Assembly (NCBI GenBank): GCA_947184155.2
Contig: CAMXCT020000489.1
Span: forward strand, 180,513-244,512
Direction: 5' to 3'
Origin: Cladocopium goreaui
Lineage: Eukaryota; Sar; Dinophyceae; Suessiales; Symbiodiniaceae
Length of the DNA stretch: 64,000 bases
The notes below the pieces were generated by a model, which saw only the letters and a program-made list of their open reading frames with translations, was not told the DNA's origin and did not search any database. Shown here one piece after another: positions 13,141-25,599 of this stretch (position 1 is the stretch's first letter; each line of letters starts with the position of its first letter). The translations under genes and the position numbers were made by a program.

Positions 13141-13562
13141 ATTAATGAAATGCAAAAGAAGACACGCTTAGAACATCCTCCGATATGATGCGCATCATAT
13201 TTGCTGAACTCTCAGGACTGGCCAAAATGCAGAGAACAGATGAGAACAGTGCTCATTCAATGTACTGTAACTCAGTAGTGAAATTTGACAGAATCAATCA
13301 AAACATATTATACACATATGATCAAAATAATCAGATCTTTGACGATTTTTGAGGCTCACACTTGCAATGCACGCATGATGGGTGTGAAGTCCACCTCTCG
13401 TCCCAAAGGAAACTTGAACACAACTTGTTCACTCTCTTGGACTTGTAAAATCCAGCTTCAAAAAGGAACATAACGAAACATGATGGTGAGTCCCCTATGG
13501 TGAGTGATAATGATATGCAAACAACATTAAACAAATATTCAACATATCAAATATCAAACAAC

Positions 13563-13653
13563 GTCTGTCATTCTGATCTTTTGATCTCTTGGCCTCAAGA
13601 TTCCGGACAGTCTTGGGCACTTCGGCGCGTGTCTCGCGCAACTCCTCCAGGAC
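13563..13653 (-). CDS. coiled-coil exon
   Basis: A clean acceptor (TCTACTCAG before GTCCTG) begins 91 nt reading VLEELRETRAEVPKTVRNL then EAKRSKDQND, closed by a donor GTTGTT in phase 1. The heptad pattern and charge indicate a coiled coil. With the exons at 17.4-23.6 kb it suggests a long filament- or motor-like coiled-coil protein, but no head domain or family-specific motif was found. Confidence 0.48.
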
Positions 13654-14710
13654 CTGAGTAGAAAACGGACGAAAACGACGAAAATCGACGCGCACGAAAC
13701 GCACATGTTGCGAAGCAAACACATTTGCCGCATGACAAGATATGACAAAAAATTGACAAAAAATTGACAAGGTATGAAAACGATTGGACAAATATGGACA
13801 AATTGTTCTGCCAAAAAGAACAAAAGTCATAGAGCAGGAGGCAATTTCTCAGGCAAACCCTGAGGGGGCAATCTGTATGGCACATCAGGACTGAAACATC
13901 CTGAAACTGAGGCCACTGACACGTTGCACATCACTGTGCAGTGGGCTGAAGTCCACCTGTCACGATCTGACTTTGACATCCGCCGTATACACACCAGCTG
14001 TACACACCATCGCCTGCGGGCTAATCTGTTCTCGCAAACACAGGCTCAAAGGAGTGATTCTCACGGGGCCTACAGCTACATTAGACCTGCTTGACATAAG
14101 GCACCTATTGACCTATATAATTGTTGTGACAGGTTGTTTCTGACTGGTCTTCATCATGATTTCGCCCAACTTTTGAGTTTATTTCCATGGTCTCCAAAAT
14201 GCATGTTAGTCTTAGTATGTCGTAGTCAACTTTTGACGCTTTCTTCCGGGAACCAGATGAGGCCTTGTTGATGGCTGCCTTCGTCTGTGTCATCAACTCC
14301 CATGCCTAGCCACAGCACAAAGAGGACTGAGACGCAAACATGGACAAAAAAAGGCAGAGGCGAAAACTGCAAAGGATGGTGGCGTGATGTGGCATTGTGT
14401 CTGGCATATTCTGGCATTGTGTGACTTTGTGATCGCGGTACCATGGCTCCTGAATTCCGTGCAGTGCACTGGAATGAAATTTCACGTGAGAGCAATCAAA
14501 GAATTAGCATAGTCCAGCAAAGCCACGAATCAAACGAGGTCTCTTGTAGTACTTCCAACTCTAAATGCGGATTCTCTCTTGGAGTGCAAAGGCTACCATG
14601 GAATGGACGAGCAAAACAGAGCTGCCACTGGTTCATACAATTCATACAGAGAGCAAAGTGCGACTTTCTCATTACGACGTGAGGTACTTTGTCAAAATTT
14701 GTGGGTCCAA

Positions 14711-14765
14711 CTTTCATCAACTTCCATCAACTTCCGTCAACTTCCGTCAACTTCTGTCAACTTCC
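14711..14765. repeat. decamer tandem repeat CTTCCGTCAA
   Basis: Five and a half imperfect copies, period exactly 10 bp, followed by GTGTCCAACC-type repeats to about 14832. Confidence 0.95.
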
Positions 14766-16393
14766 CACTTTTCAGGTCCAATTGTCTAATTGTGTCCAAC
14801 CGTGTCCAACCGTGCCCAACCGTGTCCAACTCACAGCCAGGGCGACATTTTGCATCGTCTGCGACAAAGCTGTGACGTCGGCGCGCTTGACCACCATCTC
14901 ACGGCCTGGTCACGATGTTCACACCATGTTCACTCGATGTTCACTCGAAATTCACTGCCACTGCGACCAGTGCGATGTTTGTTTTGGTTGATTTGGATTG
15001 GTTACGTCACACTGTGATTCTACTGCAACAATCTGTAGCAAGTGATCTCCCACTTAAAAGATCTTCAAAGCTGAGATTTGGAGTTCCATGCTTTGCAAAT
15101 GACTTGGAGTTAACACATTCTCTCGGCCCATGCAAGGTGCAAAGCCTTTGAGGATGAAGCGTTGTGCAAATGTCGCGTCGTGTCCCGTTGGTCAGCTGTT
15201 ATACGTTATACCATTCTACGTCCTCTTTTCTGTTTCGCCATTTCCTTGCAGAATTTCAAGGTTTTGATTATGATCAGCGAACTCAGCCAGGCTTGGCCTT
15301 CTTAGATGTGCTGACGTCTGACGTCTACCTGGAGTCTACCTGAGAATCTGAGATACCGGACTCATTTCGACCTCCTGAGAGACTGAGGCGAGTCCTTTCC
15401 TGCCAAGACATGGCCAGACTGATCTTCCTGATTTTCATGCGGTAGGGACCGTAGGGACCGTAGGGAGGGACAAAATGGGACAAAGATGGACAAAGAGTTT
15501 CATGGCTGTGAGAAGAACTCTTGATCCTTGATTCATCCAGCTTCTCAAAGGACTATCAAGAAGATTTCAAAAATCTATCCGTTCAAAACAGAAGTGCTAC
15601 TGTATCAAGATCAATCAAGCATTTTGCAATTGAAACATGTGCGGCGATGGATCTTGCCTCACTTGCTCCAAACTTGCCAGTGCTGATGACCTGTCAAGCA
15701 TCAAACACGGTAAGTGGGGCTGGCAAAACCATGAGACACTGGGGCTCACTGGGGTACCAAGTAGATCCAAGTAGAGAGACAACTGGAGCAGTATCGAGCA
15801 GATCCGAGTCCGAGCAGTTTCTTGTGGATTTTTCAACTAAAATATCTTGACTATTCTTGACTCAAACCAGGTAGGAAAGCGATTCCCTTTCGAGCACTGG
15901 TCCGATTCTCTTGCAAACAACTTGATTTGCTTTGATCGTGCCAATCATGCTGCATGAACGAATGCATCAAGGCATAGATCTTCACAACCCCAAATTTCCT
16001 CAAAGTTTGTGACAGGACGATGCTTGTCAAAAGTTCATGCTCTTCTCCAGCCAAACTCTGTGCATCTGGTGTCATGGGAAGTACAGGAGCTTTTCTTTCA
16101 CCTTGAAACACGCGTTTGCTGGGTCTAAGACTGTTCGGTCTGATGCCGCAATTGCAACTCCCGCCTTGCTCAATCTGGTCAGGACATATCTGGTGATTTT
16201 AAATTCTACAGTGAACATCGATGGATATCAAAGGACAATATTCATTTTGTCTCGTGGAAATGTCATATCTTTCATTATCTTTCTAACACTCAAGGTGCGT
16301 GCATGCTTCCAGCTGCATATTGTGACACAACTCACATTGAACCGGAAACTTCAATTCTTTTGCCAATTAATTAACAAAGCACAAACTACTTAC

Positions 16394-16446
16394 ATTCCTA
16401 TCATTCCTATCATTCCTATCATTCCTATCATTCCTATCATTCCTAA
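16394..16446. repeat. 9-bp tandem repeat ATTCCTATC
   Basis: Nearly six perfect copies. Being a multiple of three it reads as Ile-Ile-Pro repeats in one plus-strand frame, which extends a spurious ORF. Confidence 0.95.
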
Positions 16447-17416
16447 GTCAGAGTCAGAATACGGTAAGAATAGTCAGAAGATGTCAGAAGAGTTCGAGCA
16501 CTCGCGAGTTGCGTGGGCTGAGGAGGTCACAAAGCTGCTTGGTCGTCGTGAAGCTTTTGCAAAGCGCTCATGACACCTGACCTAACAAAACGTGACAGGT
16601 GAGCTGCTCCGTAGACGCCACACACTGTTGGCACGGAATGTAGCATGAAGAAGTATGAAATGTGAAATAACATGAATCAATTCGTTCTTGATTGTACATG
16701 CTGATATGATGCATAACTCATTCTGGGGGATGCCAACAAAGGGATCCTTGCCTCAAGATATCCCAAACAAGGCGAACCGCACAGAACTTTAGATGCGGGG
16801 ATGAAATCTTGCACAGGGCTGTAGGAACCACACACTCATAAAATAGTGAGCAATGCTTAAGGACCTGAAACAAGGAATCATACTTTCAAGATCTTTCAAG
16901 GGGAAACTATCTCAAAGAAACGACAACGGCAGGGCGTTTCAGGCAAAAGCATGCAAAAGCCTGAATAGTACATGACCACACAAGGCTTCCACACTGCTTA
17001 GACTCATGTCACAGCACATCCCAAGAAACTGACTTGGAATACACAAAGAATGCCCATGTTCAGATCTGATGCTGAAAGATAATGTGCGTTAAAGTTCCGG
17101 AAGACTTGCTTAGCATTTCTCCATCCGGGCTCCCAAGCAAATCTGTAGCACTCTTCAGCCTTATCAAAACTTGGACAGGGATCATGGCAAGCTGCACGGC
17201 TGCAAGGACTGGACTTTCTTTCTGGTTTCCCATCCACTGTATCTTGTCAGACTGGATCCATTGCATGCCGAAAACAAATCCGCGTTGGTTCAACGATGCA
17301 CGGCCTCCGTTGCAAACGTCGATATATCCCATGTACTTCCCATATACTTTGATGCTCTCTGATGCTCTCTGATGCTCTCTGAGCGACTGACGCGTCAAGG
17401 CATGAGATCACTTGAC

Positions 17417-17460
17417 CCTGCTGCAGCTTGATGTCCCTCAACAAAGTTAGCTGCCCAGAC
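17417..17460 (-). CDS. small coiled-coil exon
   Basis: Between an acceptor (GCTGAG before GTCTGG) and a donor GTCAAG, 44 nt of the minus strand read SGQLTLLRDIKLQQ. It follows the exon at 17564-17618 (upstream in the gene) with an intron of about 100 nt. Helical, no family. The GATGCTCTCT decamer repeat lies just downstream at 17351-17381. Confidence 0.4.
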
Positions 17461-17563
17461 CTCAGCACAGTCACAGCCCAAGGAGTCTGTGCCCGTGCCG
17501 ACGTGTGCCAATATGTGGCAACATTGTCCATCTTTGTCCTCAAGATCCTCAAGTCTCTAACAC

Positions 17564-17618
17564 GTCCACAGATGAGAGCGCTTGAAGTTGCTCCCTGATG
17601 TCTTTCAGCTGGTCCGGC
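17564..17618 (-). CDS. small coiled-coil exon
   Basis: The acceptor TTTCCAG before GCCGGA and donor GTGTTA enclose 55 nt reading PDQLKDIREQLQALSSVD, entering in phase 2 and leaving in phase 0. The heptad spacing of Leu/Ile is that of a coiled coil. One of the better exon calls in this region. Confidence 0.48.
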
Positions 17619-18344
17619 CTGGAAACACAACCGAGTCTTTCTGTTGCCGGGAACAAAGACAGACACTGACAGACACTTCGATGCCGTTCTGTGAAGGACC
17701 AGGACAATGGGGATACATGAGGAAACAATGGGAAACACATGGACATAGGGCACCAGGACAGGACATGCACAAGCGACCTGACAAACACGAGCAAACTAGA
17801 ACCTCCGACAGAGCCTGCCAGTCCATCACATGACATTGTAGCATTAGGTATATAACCCTTCGGCCAATTCTGATTATTGTTTCACAACAATAAGACTATA
17901 GTTTGACAACATTTACAGTAACAACTGTATACAACTGTAACAACTAGTTTCATTGTTTCAATTTGTTTCATATCATTTAAAAGTGCTACACTCCCCTGTT
18001 TGAGTGCCCAGCGAGGTGAGCGCAGACTGCCTCGCCTCTGTCCGGACTTTTCACACAACTGTTTCGGATGTTTCAGAGGCTTTGCAAATTCAGATTCGTC
18101 CCAAAGACTAATATCCTGTGACGTTCACTATGATGTTTCGAAGCTCGATATGAGGATTCCCACAGAAGTGATTTGCTCTGGAATTACTTCGGCAAGCGTT
18201 TTGTCTAGGCACATTGAAGCATCTGGAAGACAGCCAAACATAGAACCAAAGAAAGTACTAGGTACTTCAAGTAGCATGAATACAGATGACTGTCTGGCTG
18301 AATGATGCTGAATGTACATAAAAAAAATATAAAAATACCGTTGA

Positions 18345-18548
18345 TACACAGCGTCGATCTCTGAGTCACCAAACCTTGATGTCTTCCAACGCATTGCGGA
18401 TCTGTCCTGCAAAAGGCATTGGTACTCTAAGCTGAGACACTTGAAAATCTCGAAACATTTCGAGAGTAATATTTCAGCCAAGGTTCCTTGCTCCACGCTG
18501 ACGTCGCGCAGTGGCTCTTGCGTAGCAATGTTTGAGGCATGGATCCAC
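18345..18548 (-). CDS. probable exon(s), unknown protein
   Basis: After an acceptor CTGGGCAG before GTGGAT the minus strand stays open for about 68 codons: WIHASNIATQEPLRDVSVEQ, then GTLAEILLSKCFEIFKCL, then LSLEYQCLLQDRSAMRWK. An internal TTTTGCAG before GACAGA could start a second exon. Codon use looks coding, but no domain is recognised. Decamer repeats GTGTCAAGTA (18582-18611) and GACATGGCTA (18651-18680) lie upstream of it in the gene's direction. Confidence 0.45.
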
Positions 18549-18581
18549 CTGCCCAGTTTTGCAAACTTTGCAAACTCAGAT

Positions 18582-18680
18582 GTGTCAAGTAGTGTCAAGC
18601 AGTGTCAAGTACGCCAAACGTTCCAAGGAGTTTGAAAGCTTTTTTGACCAGACATGGCTAGATACGGCTAGACATGGCTA
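18582..18680. repeat. two decamer tandem repeat islands
   Basis: GTGTCAAGTA in three copies at 18582-18611 and GACATGGCTA in three copies at 18651-18680, each with period 10 bp and unrelated sequence. Confidence 0.9.
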
Positions 18681-19905
18681 TTCGATTAATTAAAGGTTTT
18701 CCAACATGGAAGTTTCATGGAAGGCCACGGAATATCATGGAATATCACTGGTTGCAGGCGAGAGACCCCGAGACATTGACACGCAGATCGTTGAAGCCCT
18801 CCACTGTCAGCCGTTTCATCTCCTGGGCTTCGACTCTTCACACTTAGTGACATGATGTGACATGGTGGAGAGATGAGGTGACAGGGGGAGGATTTCTGGA
18901 CCTGGTCAGTGGACATCGAATGATTTCATCATATCATCATATGAGTCATATGAGATGTGTTCAATTGTTTCATCTTCGGAACTCCAAATATCTCCAGAGA
19001 TCTCCAAAAATGCAGAGCTGCACCTCCATCTGTTGAATCACTTCGGCCACTGGCTGTGTTGCCTGCGAAACAGATCTCCGCTGATTGCATGAAACAAATT
19101 GCTGAGGATCTTTGGTCTTGAAAACGCCCATGCCCAGACCATCTTCAAACTTCGAGCATCTGGCATTTCAGGACTTTTGGATCCTTCTTTGACTTCTTTG
19201 GGTTGAACATTTAGCAGCTACAACAGTAAAGCCTTTAAGCATATCTTGAAATATGTTGAAGTTTCATGATCTGGTGACCGCGGGGTGACCACCGTGACCA
19301 GCTCAGTCCGATTTTGCCTCTACCCGTGGCTGCAGCTGCTGCTCACGCTGAGCTTCTGCTACGGCGCGCACTGCCTGGAACGGACGTGCGGAGCTTCCTT
19401 AAACTGAAATCGAACTGAAGGAAAGGTTCTTCCAAACATTGAACTGCAAAATGCAACAATTGTGAAAATCACGTGAAAATACACCACATGACATAAAGCA
19501 TTTGCAAAATGAAATCAAAGCTGTGAGCTGCCGGCCTCTTCAAGAAGCCGGGAGCTGGCCTGCAAATCCTGAAAGTGATAAGCGATGTGACAAGATCAAA
19601 TTCAATGTATCAGTCGGGTGAAAGATCAAAGCTGCGGGTGACTAGGGTTAATATAGATGAATATAGAGCCTTATGATATCTTATGGACCTGTTCGTAGTA
19701 GCAGTGCAAAACTTTTTCTGGGTTCGGCGCTGTAATCTGCCGCACGGTGGAGAGATCCATCTGTGGCAGAAGGATCCACCCATGGGAATGGCAACAGATA
19801 ACCACACAGGACCAATTGAAGTTGCTACAGAATGGTACAAATACATACAAATACCATAATGCGAGAAAATGGGATTTCTAAGGACACTCAGAAAAGATCT
19901 TCGAC

Positions 19906-20028
19906 ACTTTTCGAAATGGCTTTTTGGGACAAATCGAAACAGCTTTGCGCCTTCTCAAGCAGAGAAGACTGAGTGTGATCCAAGTGGTCTAGGCGAGCAT
20001 GAACCTGCTGATGGCACGATTGAGAAGC
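19906..20028 (-). CDS. coiled-coil exon (41 codons)
   Basis: The acceptor TCAAACAG before GCTTCT and donor GTCGAA bound 123 nt, phase 0 to phase 0. The peptide runs ASQSCHQQVHARLDHLDH, TQSSLLEKAQSCFDLSQK, AISKS. Its VHARLDHLDH core resembles VWSRLERLDQ in the next upstream exon (20143-20231), so these look like repeated coiled-coil segments, each on its own exon. Function unknown; a structural or tethering role is only an inference. Confidence 0.5.
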
Positions 20029-20142
20029 CTGTTTGAAGAAAGAGTGGAATTCAATAGAATTCCAGGATAGTCGGGAGTCCGCCTTAAAATATCTTAATCT
20101 TGATGCATCTTGAAGCATAAAGTTTCGTTTAAATTTCATTGA

Positions 20143-20231
20143 CGATGCAACGATTCATTGATCCTCCAACTCCCGTCCTGGTCCATCTGAATTGCTTGGC
20201 ACTGGTCCAAGCGCTCGAGGCGAGACCAGAC
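20143..20231 (-). CDS. coiled-coil exon
   Basis: From the acceptor CATTGCAG before GTCTGG the minus strand reads VWSRLERLDQCQAIQMDQ then DGSW. The donor is uncertain (GTTGGA in phase 1 would end it near SW). Similar in its first ten residues to the exon at 19906-20028. An AAT/AAC trinucleotide run follows at 20303-20347. Confidence 0.42.
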
Positions 20232-20302
20232 CTGCAATGGTCTGAACACCGTCAGACTCCTTTTCTCAAAGATGTTCAAAGATAATGGTAAAAAGAGGAG
20301 GT

Positions 20303-20347
20303 AAGAATATAATAATAATAATAACAATAATAACAATAATAATAATA
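20303..20347. repeat. (AAT)n/(AAC) trinucleotide run
   Basis: AATAATAATAACAATAAT-type run. It yields an Ile/Leu-rich spurious frame on the minus strand. Confidence 0.9.
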
Positions 20348-20714
20348 TATAATAGATGAAATATGTGAACAGAATTGAACAGATAGCAAAGACATGCAAA
20401 GACCAGAAAGACCAACTGTACTTGCTTTGGCATGTTGTCATTCTGAATCTCCCAATGATTTTGGTGCACATCTGTGCACACTTTGCAAGACGCATTAGAG
20501 GTTTACAACTCAGCTCTTGTCATGCTAGGGGACAACTCAATCAAAACAAACACAAGTTCGATCTATTTGATCATAGTTTCGCGTCATGCACCTAGCGGCA
20601 AACAAAGGCAGCAAGAACTAGTCAGCTATAGTCAGCTGGTTCGTCCCTAGGATGGCCATCAAGCCAGCGAACAGGTCCAACTTATCAACTCCTTTGCCAC
20701 ACCTGGTCTCTCAC

Positions 20715-20771
20715 CTGGTGCATGGGCTCAAGCAATGATTGCAATTGCGCATCAAGGTTGGCACGCAATTC
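20715..20771 (-). CDS. coiled-coil exon (19 codons)
   Basis: A textbook small exon: acceptor CTCAAGCAG before GAATTGCG, donor CAG before GTGAGA, 57 nt, phase 0 at both ends, reading ELRANLDAQLQSLLEPMHQ. It is clearly amphipathic. Starts with the same eight bases as the exon at 7692-7754. Together with the exons at 19906-20231 it indicates a minus-strand coiled-coil gene with very small symmetric exons. Confidence 0.5.
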
Positions 20772-22094
20772 CTGCTTGAGGAGTCTTGGGGTGGACATGT
20801 CTGTGCCCAAATTTGTCTTCCTGGATGAAGCAGCCTGATTGGTCAGGGCCTTCATTCTTGATTTGTTGATATATTTTGACATTTCATGGACGATCAACTT
20901 TGAAGGATGGTTTGAAGGATGGTTTCAGATGTATCCGGATGAGTCACCAAAGGTTCTGACGATGTTATGATGTTCTGCTGGTGCTTCAGTCCTGGAGGTG
21001 TTCGCCCTGGGCCCGTGCTGCTGATGGTGCTGAGGCTGAGGAATTGCGGAGGTCGTTCATCAAAGTCTCAATCGACTCCTGGCAATGGAGACTTGCCGTA
21101 CTTTCCCGTTGCCATTCATCCCGTTTATATCCGTTTATAAAGTGAAGATTAATAACAAGTGCTCATGTTGGTACTACATGGTACTGATTAATTTCATTGC
21201 GGTTTTCACAGTGCTTTTGGTTTTTCTCCTTAAATTTCAAACTCCAAAGCCAAACTGTGCGCCTTGAGTGAGCGCAACTCCTGGATGCCCTGCAGCTCCT
21301 ATCACTTGAGACGACTCGACTGAGGTGATAGGTTTTCAGTCTCCGGCAATGGTAAAAAATGTCACAATATGTGTATATATATATATATGTGTGTGTGTGT
21401 CAATTTGCTGGAATAATTTGGACACACATTGAAGTTGATTCTGCTCAAGTTGCATGGATGTCTATGGAGGCATGGTCGAAGCGATTGTGAAACAATGTCC
21501 GGTAGTGGGTTCATGCAAATGGAGCTCCTCTGATACTGAGGACCGCCGCTCTATCTCCTGGGTGCAAGGCTACAAACATCAATGCTGTAAGATCATGTAA
21601 GATCTGCAAGTACAATTCAAGGAAGGAAACACGTCGAAATATATCGAAATAACATGCAATAAGAACTCTGTCTTTCGCGGACTGTTGAAAATCCCAAAGT
21701 GTTGGAAGCATGTGCGCTGATGTGCGCTGCAATCTCCTGTTGGATGGTGACTGGCTCGGAATTGGCACGCCAATCTCTTCGGCCCTTCAGACTTTCACCA
21801 AATCCAAGTTGCTCCAAGTCATCAGATGTCATCAGTCAGGGTTACTGGTTACTCTGAAATCAGGTGAGTCCGTGGATGTAGTCCAACGCAGTCTATGCTG
21901 TCAGTGTTTGATCGCAGTTGGTGCCTCTTCAATGAGGTGAATCTGCTGGCCTTGGTATGGACACTCGCTGAACAGGTCGAGGTAGACCACGGTGCTTCAT
22001 GGCTTCAGGTCTTGCAATGTGCGTAGAATTGATGGTCACATAGCACCAAGATCCACCAAGTAGAGCCGATGTTTTCTCTCACTCTGGCAGTCAC

Positions 22095-22260
22095 AAGTTG
22101 GACAGCCCAGCTCCGTGACGAAATGGGTACTTGAGATCCCCGACGCAAGCCGCCCACTTCCGTTCGGACCTGGCCGCTCTCCAATACAGCTGTCTTACGC
22201 CCTGTGCGTCTCCAGATCTGATGTTCATCCTGTTCGCATCTGTCCGCTCCTCTTGCAACC
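22095..22260 (-). CDS. probable exon, frame undecided
   Basis: A GC-richer patch with two competing open minus-strand frames: one includes SGQVRTEVGGLRRGSQVP, the other GVRQLYWRAARSERKWAA followed by GDLKYPFRHGAGLSNL. AG|G acceptors occur before GGCGTA and before GTCCGA. I cannot decide the frame by eye; a codon-usage test would. No domain recognised in either. Confidence 0.35.
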
Positions 22261-23102
22261 CGCAACTTTATCTGGTGTACATCTCTTTCAATGCTGATCT
22301 ATTGAAGAAGTATCAACACTACAACCGCGAAGCGGCTCAACTTAACATCCTTTGAATCAGGGCGCCATCGTTTTCCTGTTGCATGAAACAATTTTAGCTC
22401 ATGTTTTTGTCTTTACTTAATGTCGAACATCGCTTTTCCAACACTAAGTTTGCTTCAATGAACTTTAAGATGTTAAGATGTTTATACATGTTTCATAGTT
22501 TTTGAAACCTGAGCAATATTCGAACACATTTGTTTGAAACGTTTGAAATCCAGTGAGCTGAACATGTAGCTGAAAGAGCCGCATGTGTTTTTGTGTGTGT
22601 GTGTAGCCGGAGCGGCCACACTATACACTTAGGGGATACGATTTTGCCACATATCATGCTACATGCCAAAGACAAGTTGCACACAACTCATGTGTTCTCA
22701 AAGCAGTGATTTGCAAATTCAAACTACGTCCATTGCTTTGAGTCGCTTTCCATACAGGGTATGTCACAACATGAATCATACTGGCCCCCCTATTCACAGT
22801 TAAATCCATTGAAATCCTTTTCTAATCTTTCGTGCGGAAATGCCAGCTTCATGTGGAAGCGTGAAATTACAATCCCAAGATCTCTCAAGTTTCAACAAGA
22901 AAGATCTCTTAGTTTCCCAACATCAGAGCGCAGCTCGGAGATGATTTGGTTCACAGCGTCCGCAATCATCACACACAATTCCTGCGGATATACAGTCCGG
23001 TTTTACATTGGGTCTCACACGACAAAAGTCACCCACACCACCTTGTGCGAAACAGGAACATGATGATGAACAAATTAAGAAAATAGAAAGGTATGTAAAT
23101 AT

Positions 23103-23247
23103 GATTATAATATGTATATATATATGTATATGTATATGTATAAATATATATATATATGTATATATATATGTATATGTATATATGTATATGTATATATAAT
23201 TATATGTATATACATATATGTATACATATATTATATGTATATGTAAT
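23103..23247. repeat. (TATATG/TATA)n microsatellite
   Basis: The longest AT/GT microsatellite of the window: alternating TATATA and TATATG words for about 145 bp. It gives long spurious Tyr/Ile/Met-rich frames on both strands. Confidence 0.95.
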
Positions 23248-23524
23248 GTATTCAAGGCGCAGTCCTCTTTGTTTTCAGCCAGGGTCGTTTTCAGGTCGAG
23301 GCCTTGATGCAATGCTGCGGTCGTTCGTGGCGGTTGACCAACAATTGCCATGTCTTAAATCCATGGAGAATCCATTGTCAAATTGTACATTCTTTTTTAA
23401 ACATATATACAGCATTACATCAGCTGATGTCCGATGTCAACAGGCATTCTTAAATCTCAAGACAGTAAGACAGTACTAAGATCAAGGTGCCACGATGGAC
23501 AATGGAAACTTGGACAATGGAAAC

Positions 23525-23636
23525 TTGGCCATGCGTTCTGTGCTTTCCGTGCGTTGTCTTGTTGCACAGTCTCTTCCAGTGATGTGCTGAGGCTCAAGCG
23601 TAGCTGCTCCATTTCCAGACCAAGCCCTGCTAAGAC
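23525..23636 (-). CDS. coiled-coil exon
   Basis: After the acceptor CACAGCCAG before GTCTTA the minus strand reads VLAGLGLEMEQLRLSLST then SLEETVQQDNARKAQNAW. A donor GTGCAA after LEET would give a short exon; a GC donor after the W codon a longer one. The pattern is a coiled coil. Just downstream the 9-bp word GGACAATGGAAACTT repeats, as often beside these exons. Confidence 0.45.
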
Positions 23637-24432
23637 CTGGCTGTGAGGTTTGGTTTCTGGTGGAGATAGCAGCATTGCATGTTGCTGGACCATGCTGGAC
23701 CTCTGGCACGGCTCACCAAGACACTAAAACAAGAATGCTCACTTAGGTGACAGCTGTTACAAATGCAAGTCACACTGTTCAAGACAGACACGGCTTAATC
23801 ATGCCATACTGCACAGGGCTTGTCTCTGTCAGATTTTGTTGAACCAATTCTCTACACCGGTTCTCTCTACTGCACGAACCCGTTGTTCCGATTCTTCTGA
23901 TTCTTCTGCGTTCTGCGTTCTGCGTTCCTGCCTGAGTCTGTGATCCCATGCGTTCTCGCGAAGCTGTTCCCATTCTCTGGGATGAGCCGTCATAGGAAGC
24001 CTCCAAACATCTCCAAAGTCTTGAAAGAGGCAGAATGTGGACACATGGGAAGTCAGATTCAGTCAGTGTCACCGCAAAAAAGTTTGATTTGTTTGTGAAA
24101 CCCTCAGAAGACAACTGCACAAAATGGCATGGGTCTAGGTCTTCCGGATAAAGCCATGGCAAGCGGCCCGCCTGCCCATTCCCATAAGGCGTCTGAAACC
24201 TGGAGGCAAGAGATGTACGGCAGGGCCGGAAAGGAGCAGCAAACTGTGGCAACATGCGGGAAAACAACGTTTTCTGCAAAGGTCAGGTGCATTATGTTAT
24301 CCCGATTCCCCCTTGAAACAAATTGGGCGTGGTAGGTCAATCCAAAACATATCCAGCACTTCCTGAAAGACTTTCCTGAAAGACTTTCCGGACTCGTTTC
24401 CCAGACTCGCGACACGGTAAAATCGGGTAGTG

Positions 24433-24569
24433 ATGCAGTTTGCCCAGGAGTCGGCCGAGCTGAAGCGCATTGAAGCGCTGAGCTGCCCACGTGTCGATGC
24501 GTTGCCACTTGTGGCGCTCTTGGTTCACTCGGCTGATGTCCAACGTTCGAATGGCTCCGCCTTCGCGGC
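24433..24569 (-). CDS. probable exon, helical basic protein
   Basis: The acceptor TTCGGCAG before GCCGCG leads into an open minus-strand frame GREGGAIRTLDISRVNQE, RHKWQRIDTWAAQRFNAL, QLGRLLGKLHH. A shorter alternative in another frame (AAKAEPFERWTSAE, donor GTGAAC) is possible. The longer frame has better codon structure. No family recognised. Confidence 0.42.
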
Positions 24570-25441
24570 CTGCCGAAACGACATGGTTCACTCGCAGAGA
24601 AATGTCACCATAGCAATATAGCTATAGCTACACAATGCACATCACAATATGTCACAATATGAATTATACATATGTGTCAACAGATGTAGTGATGCAATCA
24701 TACCGAATCATACCGTATATTATCGTATATCATGTATATTTACACTCATGACTCATGACTTTTGTTTTGCTGTAAACATACAGCTCTACACATGCTTTGT
24801 ATCCAGTATTACCCAGCAACCTACTCAGTGGATCCACGCCCCTCACCTGGCTGTTTATGGGACATGGAGTAGAACCTCAAAGCGACAGGTGTGATTCATT
24901 GTGATTCCAACTGTAATATATGATTTCACATGGTTGAGCTTCTACTGCAATTCATTACGTCATTGCAAGCAAGGCCATGTTGGTTAGCAGTTCCGAAAAC
25001 GTCTGCGTGTGACAGCCTTCCTAAAGCTGCTGCGTTTTTCTTCTCCCCGTCAGGGACCCCTGCTCTGCTTCCTGAGAATCCTCTCCTCTTTGCCGTAGTG
25101 GATCCTCCGATGCAGGTTGAAAGCAACATCTTCCATGAATCTTCCATGATAATAACAATAACAATATTTTTAGATTATATACATACAAACTAGATGTAAC
25201 TAGTAATAATATTGTAACATATTGTAACTATTTGCAACTTGTAGTAGTTGCATTGCGGTGCATTGGTCCGTGGCGGCCAATCTTTTTTATCAATTTTTGT
25301 CATTGATGGGAAAGACTGGACGGCAGCCAAACAGTCAACTGGAAAAGAAGTAGTGCTACCATGTGCTTATGTATTGACAAATTGATCTGCATTTCAAAAA
25401 ACTGTTGACAAACCACTTAATTGCTTTGGTGTTGAGGCAAC

Positions 25442-25510
25442 GTGACTTTGGAGCCTTCAACTGGTGCTTGGCCGAGACGGAGGCCACAAAGTGCCGGAAG
25501 TGACCCGGAC
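25442..25510 (-). CDS. small probable exon
   Basis: The acceptor GGTGCAG before GTCCGG and donor CAC before GTTGCC bound 69 nt, phase 1 to phase 1, reading GPGHFRHFVASVSAKHQL then KAPKS. Good splice signals and matched phases; function unknown. Confidence 0.4.
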
Positions 25511-25599
25511 CTGCACCAATGCCTTCGCTTCGCGGCTTCGGGAAGGAGGATAGAAGGTAAGAATTGGTAAGAACACATTTTAAAAAGAACACAGAAGGG

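Larger units (their letters stand above)
13700..17410. other. mostly intronic, repeat-bearing DNA
   Basis: Contains decamer repeats of CTTCCGTCAA (14711-14765) and GATGCTCTCT (17351-17381), a 9-bp repeat GTAGGGACC near 15443-15469, and the 9-bp ATTCCTATC array at 16394-16446. A plus-strand frame to 16573 has a helical tail (MSEEFEHSRVAWAEEV) near 16480-16570; the minus strand of the same stretch is also open, so its orientation is undecided. Confidence 0.5.

Noticed and set aside
16037..16573. 178-codon plus-strand frame
   Set aside because: Its middle is the ATTCCTATC repeat, most of the rest has poor coding character, and the C-terminal helical part is also open on the minus strand. Not listed as a gene.
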